From contig CAXXFQ010000009.1 of assembly GCA_963674475.2 (NCBI GenBank), positions 186,001 through 250,000 on the forward strand: a DNA stretch of 64,000 nt, in the 5' to 3' direction. How positions within the stretch are numbered: the first letter of the stretch is position 1; each line of letters starts with the position of its first letter. Of the stretch, positions 60,153 to 64,000 are shown in pieces. The position numbers and the translations under genes were made by a program. The notes beneath the pieces are model-generated. The model saw only the letters and a list, made by a program, of their open reading frames with translations, searched no databases and was not told the origin of the DNA. This stretch comes from CAXXFQ01 sp963674475 (GTDB lineage Bacteria > Planctomycetota > Planctomycetia > Pirellulales > Thermoguttaceae).

Positions 60153-62273
60153 ATGAGATTCCCGAAACCGACTTTTCTGCCAGGACGTTGCGCTGAAAAC
60201 CCTCTTCAAGGCTTTTTTACCGTCTTTTTGACGCTCGCCCTATCGCTCTTTTCAACGGCCGAGATCTTCTCTTCCCCGGTCGAACCGATCGTCGATCCGC
60301 TGAGTGAAGAAGCGGCACCCGAACCGGACTCCAGGCGTCCAAGTCTTTTCGATTTGGATATCGACCGACTCGGTCAGGTCGACGTGGTCCCGTCGTTCGA
60401 TATTCCGGTGACCTCGGTGGAAAAGAAGGAAAGCACGGTCGGCCGATCTCCAGCGGCCGTCTACGTCATTACCGACGAAATGATCCATCGCAGCGGCGCG
60501 ACCACCATTCCCGACGTGTTGCGTCTGGCGCCGGGCGTCGAGGTGTCGCAAGTCAATTCCTACACCTGGGCCGTTTCGATTCGCGGTTTCAACGACCGGT
60601 ATTCCAACAAGCTGTTGGTGATGATCGACGGCCGTTCGGTCTACAACCCGGTCTTCAACGGCGTCTTGTGGGAAATGCAGGACCTGATTCTCGACGACAT
60701 CGAGCGGATCGAGGTGGTTCGAGGTCCGGGTGGGACTCTTTGGGGGGCCAATGCGGTCAATGGGGTGATCAACATCATCACCAAGTCGGCCGACCAGACC
60801 CAAGGGACCTATCTGTCAAGCGGCGGCGGGTCGCACGATCGAAGCATCAACAATCTTCGTTACGGCGGTCAGGTCGGCGAGGAACTCCACTACCGACTCT
60901 GGGGAAGACACTTCGAGCGCGGGCCGGAAGCTTCCGACGGACGTCACGACGATTGGCGCATGGGGCACGGCGGCTTTCGAGTCGATTGGACACCGAAGCA
61001 ACGCTGCTGCTACGACGATCGGATCACCGTCCAAGGGGATTATCTGGGCGGCGAAAGGGGAGTCGATCGGGCGTTGGTCAGTGATCAGTCTCCTTTTTAT
61101 AGCCAGTCGATTGTGGACCGAGGTTTTTCGGAAAACAATCTTCTGGCACGATGGACCCGAACCTACGACGATCAGAATGACTGGGCGCTGCAGACCTATT
61201 ACGATCAAGTTTACTATGAGAACGTGGACCTTCAGATGACGGTTCATACGTTTGATGTCGATTTTCAACAGCGTTTTTCGAGAGGGAATCGACAGAGTTG
61301 GATTTGGGGAACCGAATACCGATGGTACAGCGACCATCTTCCTTCCGACAGCGACGCGTTTCAGTTTTCGCCGGAATCGCGCGCCTACGACACGATCAGC
61401 GGGTTCGTACAGGATGAGATCGAGTTGGTTGACGATCGGCTGAGCTTGACGCTCGGGTCGAAGTTCGAACACAATTCGTTTACCGGCTTCGAGTATCAGC
61501 CCAGTGCGCGGGCGCTATGGACGCTCAACCAAAGGAATGTGGCGTGGGCGGCCATTTCCCGAGCGGTCCGAACGCCGTCTCGGGTGGACATGAATGCCGC
61601 CGCGTCGTCTCCCATCCTCGATCACCCGTTTCCCATCTCGGCTCTTTTTTATAAAGGGGACGATTTGATCAGTGAGGACTTGCTCGCCTATGAAATCGGA
61701 TACCGCAACCAAACGACCGACCGATTTTCCTGGGACGTGACCCTTTTTTACAATGTCTATCGCAATCTGTTTGGTTTCGAGAAGGAGGCGCCCTATATGG
61801 ATGGAGGTGTCATGATCCTTCCGCTTGTCGAAGCCAATCGGTTCGACGCGCAGACCTATGGATTCGAATGGACCGCCAGCTGGGAATTGACGAAGCAATG
61901 GCGTCTAGGCGGGTCGTACAGCTTCATCCGCGGTTGGGATTCGCTCGATCCGGGGATGCAAATCCTTCCGGGAATCGGTTCGGCCTACCAAGGACCGAGT
62001 AACCAAGTGCGGCTCCAGTCCTATTGGAGTCCGCTACCCGGCTGGCAACTTGACGCGTTCCTACGCTATGTCGATCGGCTGGAAGAGGTGCCCGATTATG
62101 TCACCATGGATTTACGACTCGGTTGGCGCCCGAGAAAAAACGTCGAATTTTCGGTCGTCGGCCAAAACCTGTTTTCCCCGGCCCACACGGAGGCGGCTGC
62201 CTCTTCCTTCTACTCCGAACCGGGCTACGAGATCGAACGGGCCGTCTTCGGCAAGGTGACGTGGACCTATTGA
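60153..62273 (+). CDS. TonB-dependent outer-membrane receptor
   Basis: The 706-residue protein has a signal region (about 20-42), a TonB-box-like VPSFDIPVTSV at about 79-89, and a plug domain (about 95-225) with YVITDEMIHRSGATTIPDVLRLAPGV (part), DGRSVYNPVFNGVLWE and IERIEVVRGPGGTLWGANAVNGVINIITK. The rest is a 22-strand barrel ending in a C-terminal aromatic (GKVTWTY), as outer-membrane barrels do. DGRSVYN and the plug sequence are like colicin-I/siderophore or cobalamin-type receptors; ligand unknown. No TonB, ExbB or periplasmic binding protein gene is in the window. Confidence 0.94.
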   Translation: MRFPKPTFLPGRCAENPLQGFFTVFLTLALSLFSTAEIFSSPVEPIVDPLSEEAAPEPDSRRPSLFDLDIDRLGQVDVVPSFDIPVTSVEKKESTVGRSPAAVYVITDEMIHRSGATTIPDVLRLAPGVEVSQVNSYTWAVSIRGFNDRYSNKLLVMIDGRSVYNPVFNGVLWEMQDLILDDIERIEVVRGPGGTLWGANAVNGVINIITKSADQTQGTYLSSGGGSHDRSINNLRYGGQVGEELHYRLWGRHFERGPEASDGRHDDWRMGHGGFRVDWTPKQRCCYDDRITVQGDYLGGERGVDRALVSDQSPFYSQSIVDRGFSENNLLARWTRTYDDQNDWALQTYYDQVYYENVDLQMTVHTFDVDFQQRFSRGNRQSWIWGTEYRWYSDHLPSDSDAFQFSPESRAYDTISGFVQDEIELVDDRLSLTLGSKFEHNSFTGFEYQPSARALWTLNQRNVAWAAISRAVRTPSRVDMNAAASSPILDHPFPISALFYKGDDLISEDLLAYEIGYRNQTTDRFSWDVTLFYNVYRNLFGFEKEAPYMDGGVMILPLVEANRFDAQTYGFEWTASWELTKQWRLGGSYSFIRGWDSLDPGMQILPGIGSAYQGPSNQVRLQSYWSPLPGWQLDAFLRYVDRLEEVPDYVTMDLRLGWRPRKNVEFSVVGQNLFSPAHTEAAASSFYSEPGYEIERAVFGKVTWTY

Positions 62274-62312
62274 TCGGACCCTTTGGGGAAACCGTCTAAA
62301 TAACCACAAACC

Positions 62313-62347
62313 CAAAAAAAAGACGTCTTCCCCATGCGAGAAGACGC
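62313..62347 (-). terminator. Terminator downstream of frr
   Basis: On the minus strand GCGTCTTC and GAAGACGT pair around a 9-base loop and are followed by a run of eight T. It lies about 36 bp past the frr stop and ends the tsf-pyrH-frr operon. Confidence 0.8.
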
Positions 62348-62382
62348 CCTTGGTTTTAATCGATTTTCGAATCGGCCGATTT

Positions 62383-62943
62383 TCAGTCTTCGAGGACATC
62401 TTTTTCTTTGGCCGCGGCCAACTCGGCCACCTCGGCTTCCAACTTCTTAATGAGCTCTTGAATTTCCTTCTTGAGCTTGTCCCGATCGTCTTCCGAAAGC
62501 GTTTTGTCCTTTTCGGCCTGATCGGCCTTCTTGTTGCCGTCGCGGCGAACGTTGCGAATCGATACCTTGGCCTCTTCGGCCAACTCTTTGATTCGAGTCA
62601 CCATATTGCGACGCACTTCCGCCGAAAGGGCCGGCACGTTCAGACGGATCACCTGACCGTCGGCCTGAGGGTTGAGCCCCAAGCTGCTGGCCTGGATCGC
62701 CTTTTCGATGTCCTTGACCGTTGTCGGGTCGTACGGACGAATGACGATCTGATTCGGATCGGGCGCGCCGACGGCAGCCAACTGCTTGATTGGCACCGTC
62801 GAGCCGTACGCTTCGACCCGCAACGAATCGACCAGTCCCGGATTGGCCCGACCAGTACGGATTCCGGCCAACGATCCCTTGAGCCCGTCGATCGTCTTGG
62901 TCATTCGTTCTTCAATGTCAAACAAGATTTCTTCGTAAGGCAT
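62383..62943 (-). CDS. frr: Ribosome recycling factor
   Basis: RRF splits post-termination ribosomes with EF-G. The 186-residue protein matches the 185-residue E. coli length, with the three-helix bundle containing RTGRANPGLVDSLRVEAYGS (about 32-51), IRPYDPTTVKDIEKAI (about 71-86) and ALSAEVRRNMVTRIKELAEEAKVSIRNVRRD (part; about 108-135). The ATG at 62943 has AAGGAA nine to ten bases upstream; another ATG seven codons earlier is possible. It is the last gene after pyrH, across 101 bp. Confidence 0.97.
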   Translation of the reverse strand: MPYEEILFDIEERMTKTIDGLKGSLAGIRTGRANPGLVDSLRVEAYGSTVPIKQLAAVGAPDPNQIVIRPYDPTTVKDIEKAIQASSLGLNPQADGQVIRLNVPALSAEVRRNMVTRIKELAEEAKVSIRNVRRDGNKKADQAEKDKTLSEDDRDKLKKEIQELIKKLEAEVAELAAAKEKDVLED

Positions 62944-63044
62944 CGTGTCGATTTCCTTTACCATGAACCACAAGAGTTATCCCGCAACCGACCGCCTTCC
63001 AAACTGAAAAAAGGGGGGCTTTTCTTCGCGGACAATCAACTCGA

Positions 63045-63824
63045 CTAGCTTTCCGTCTCTTCGCCGTGAACCAGCGTGCCAATCCGATCGCCGCGAACGG
63101 CCTGTTCGATGTTCCCTTCCGTGCGGAAGTTGAACACGGTGATCGGCATATTGTATTCGGCACACTTGGCGATCGCCTCTTGGTCCATCACGCGGAGGTT
63201 TTGCCGCTTGACGTCCTCGTAGGTCAACTCGTCGTACAGGACCGCGTGCGGGTTCTTTTCCGGATCGTCGCTATAGACGCCGTCGACCCGGGTCGCCTTC
63301 AGCAGAGCATCCGCGTCAAGCTCCAAGGCCCGTTGGGCGGCCGCCGTGTCGGTCGTGACGAACGGACTGCCCGTTCCGGCGACCAAGATGATGATCCGCC
63401 CTTTTTCCAAGTGACGCTTGGCCCGACGTCGGACGTACGCCTCGGCGACGCCATCCATCTTGATGGCCGTCATCAGTCGGGTGTCGCAGCCGAGCGATTC
63501 CAAGGCATCCTGCAAAGCCAGCCCGTTCATCACCGTGGCCAACATCCCCATATAATGGGCCGTCGCCTCGTGAATGCTCGAATTGCCCGAGGTGAACTGG
63601 GCACCACGAAGGATATTACCGCCACCGAGAACGATGGCGATTTCCGTTCCGTGCAGGGCCGCCTGATAGGTTTGCCGCGCAATGTGCAGCACCCGATCCA
63701 TCAGGATACCGCGATCTCCGGCCTGACAAAAGCCTTCCCCCGAGATTTTCAACACGACCCGTCGCGCGGGCTCGTGAGAATGAGAATGGGAATGGGCATC
63801 CGATTCGGACGTGGGGTTACACAT
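63045..63824 (-). CDS. pyrH: Uridylate kinase
   Basis: PyrH makes UDP from UMP and is the hexameric bacterial type. The 259-residue protein has VVLKISGEGF (about 23-32), GGGNILRG (about 67-74), the SSIHEATAHYMGMLATVMN region (about 81-99), GTGSPFVTTDTAAAQRA (about 149-165) and DGVYSDDPEKNP (about 179-190). Residues 10-18 are the His-rich AHSHSHSHE, an extension not usual in the family. The start codon lies 3 bp after the tsf stop, so the two are co-transcribed. Confidence 0.96.
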   Translation of the reverse strand: MCNPTSESDAHSHSHSHEPARRVVLKISGEGFCQAGDRGILMDRVLHIARQTYQAALHGTEIAIVLGGGNILRGAQFTSGNSSIHEATAHYMGMLATVMNGLALQDALESLGCDTRLMTAIKMDGVAEAYVRRRAKRHLEKGRIIILVAGTGSPFVTTDTAAAQRALELDADALLKATRVDGVYSDDPEKNPHAVLYDELTYEDVKRQNLRVMDQEAIAKCAEYNMPITVFNFRTEGNIEQAVRGDRIGTLVHGEETES

Positions 63825-63827
63825 TTT

Positions 63828-64000
63828 TTAGAGTTCCCAATGGATAAACTTGATCAATTTCATCCCGGCTTCTTCGGCCACTTTGCCAACCGTCTTGCTG
63901 TCGTCTTTGACGAACGGCTGTTCGGCCAGACAGACTTCGGCGTAATAGCTGCGAATACGCCCTTCGACCATTTTCTCGATAATGTTTTCCGGCTTCCCCT
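63828..64000 (-). CDS. tsf: Elongation factor Ts, C-terminal end (cut by window edge)
   Basis: The reading frame enters at 64000 and ends with TAA at 63828-63830. The 57 visible residues contain KPENIIEKMVEGRIRSYYAE and CLAEQPFVKDDSKTV, typical of the C-terminal module of EF-Ts, the GDP-exchange factor for EF-Tu, and end in KLIKFIHWEL. The N-terminal domain lies outside. The order tsf-pyrH-frr is the usual bacterial one; rpsB is expected further right. Confidence 0.93.
   Translation of the reverse strand, partial: GKPENIIEKMVEGRIRSYYAEVCLAEQPFVKDDSKTVGKVAEEAGMKLIKFIHWEL

Noticed and set aside
1..64000. CRISPR array or defence island
   Set aside because: No regularly spaced short repeats and no cas, restriction or toxin-antitoxin genes; the only dispersed repeats are the hairpin elements. 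The WYL regulator and the sirtuin alone do not make a defence locus.

Overview
The window looks like a chromosomal segment of a planctomycete (Planctomycetota, probably Pirellulales/Thermoguttaceae-like). This rests on gene content: a PEP-CTERM protein with dockerin-type repeats, several exported or lipoprotein families of planctomycete type (YdjY-like, SPOR-like, HExxH lipoprotein, CX4CH protein), many GTG/TTG starts, few strong Shine-Dalgarno sites, and an indolepyruvate oxidoreductase/CoA-ligase operon. No phage, insertion sequence, integrase or CRISPR array is visible. The assignment is an inference; no 16S or ribosomal marker apart from the EF-Ts tail is present.

Layout. 1-6 kb: TPR lipoprotein and cmk, then divergent iorA-iorB-paaK (2-oxoacid to acyl-CoA chemistry on aromatic acids). 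6-12 kb: glycosyltransferase, sugar epimerase, a lone type II secretion F protein, rsmE, and a dgcN/dgcA-like pair that may catabolise D-glutamate. 13-16.6 kb: PadR regulator coupled to a membrane protein with a strict glycine pentad repeat, a large exported protein, and tRNA-Pro. 16.7-22.5 kb: parB-parA, a sirtuin, a parS site, a DUF1015 gene and ahcY. 22.5-37 kb: trpF, small membrane and phosphoesterase genes, TPR, GNAT proteins, acylphosphatase, a lone ABC permease, the PEP-CTERM protein, an HExxH lipoprotein and a glycosyltransferase. 37-44 kb: LolD-like ATPase, holB, tmk, a WYL regulator and a TolC-like lipoprotein. 44-54 kb: response regulator, YdjY lipoprotein, a large unknown protein, an amidohydrolase and an RND pump with its adaptor. 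54-64 kb: membrane protein, GT2, XRE regulator, rdgB, SPOR-like protein, TonB receptor, and the tsf-pyrH-frr translation/nucleotide operon (tsf cut by the window edge).

The most unusual signal is a family of structured intergenic elements present at least eleven times. Each is a string of hairpins (called alpha, beta, gamma, delta here) ending in a T-rich tract that stops 0-45 bp from a start or stop codon. Copies occur in both orientations and repeatedly bracket genes as inverted pairs with the delta hairpin and its T-tract innermost: TPR...paaK; GT...rsmE; and the single amidohydrolase gene. Hairpin arms differ between copies in compensatory fashion, so the structure seems to be conserved. 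They could be mobile, or could insulate genes from read-through transcription; the sequence alone does not decide.

The parABS set suggests the segment lies in the origin half of the chromosome. Core genes (cmk, rsmE, holB, tmk, rdgB, pyrH, frr, ahcY, trpF) are interleaved singly with envelope and unknown genes, as is usual in planctomycetes, where operons are short.
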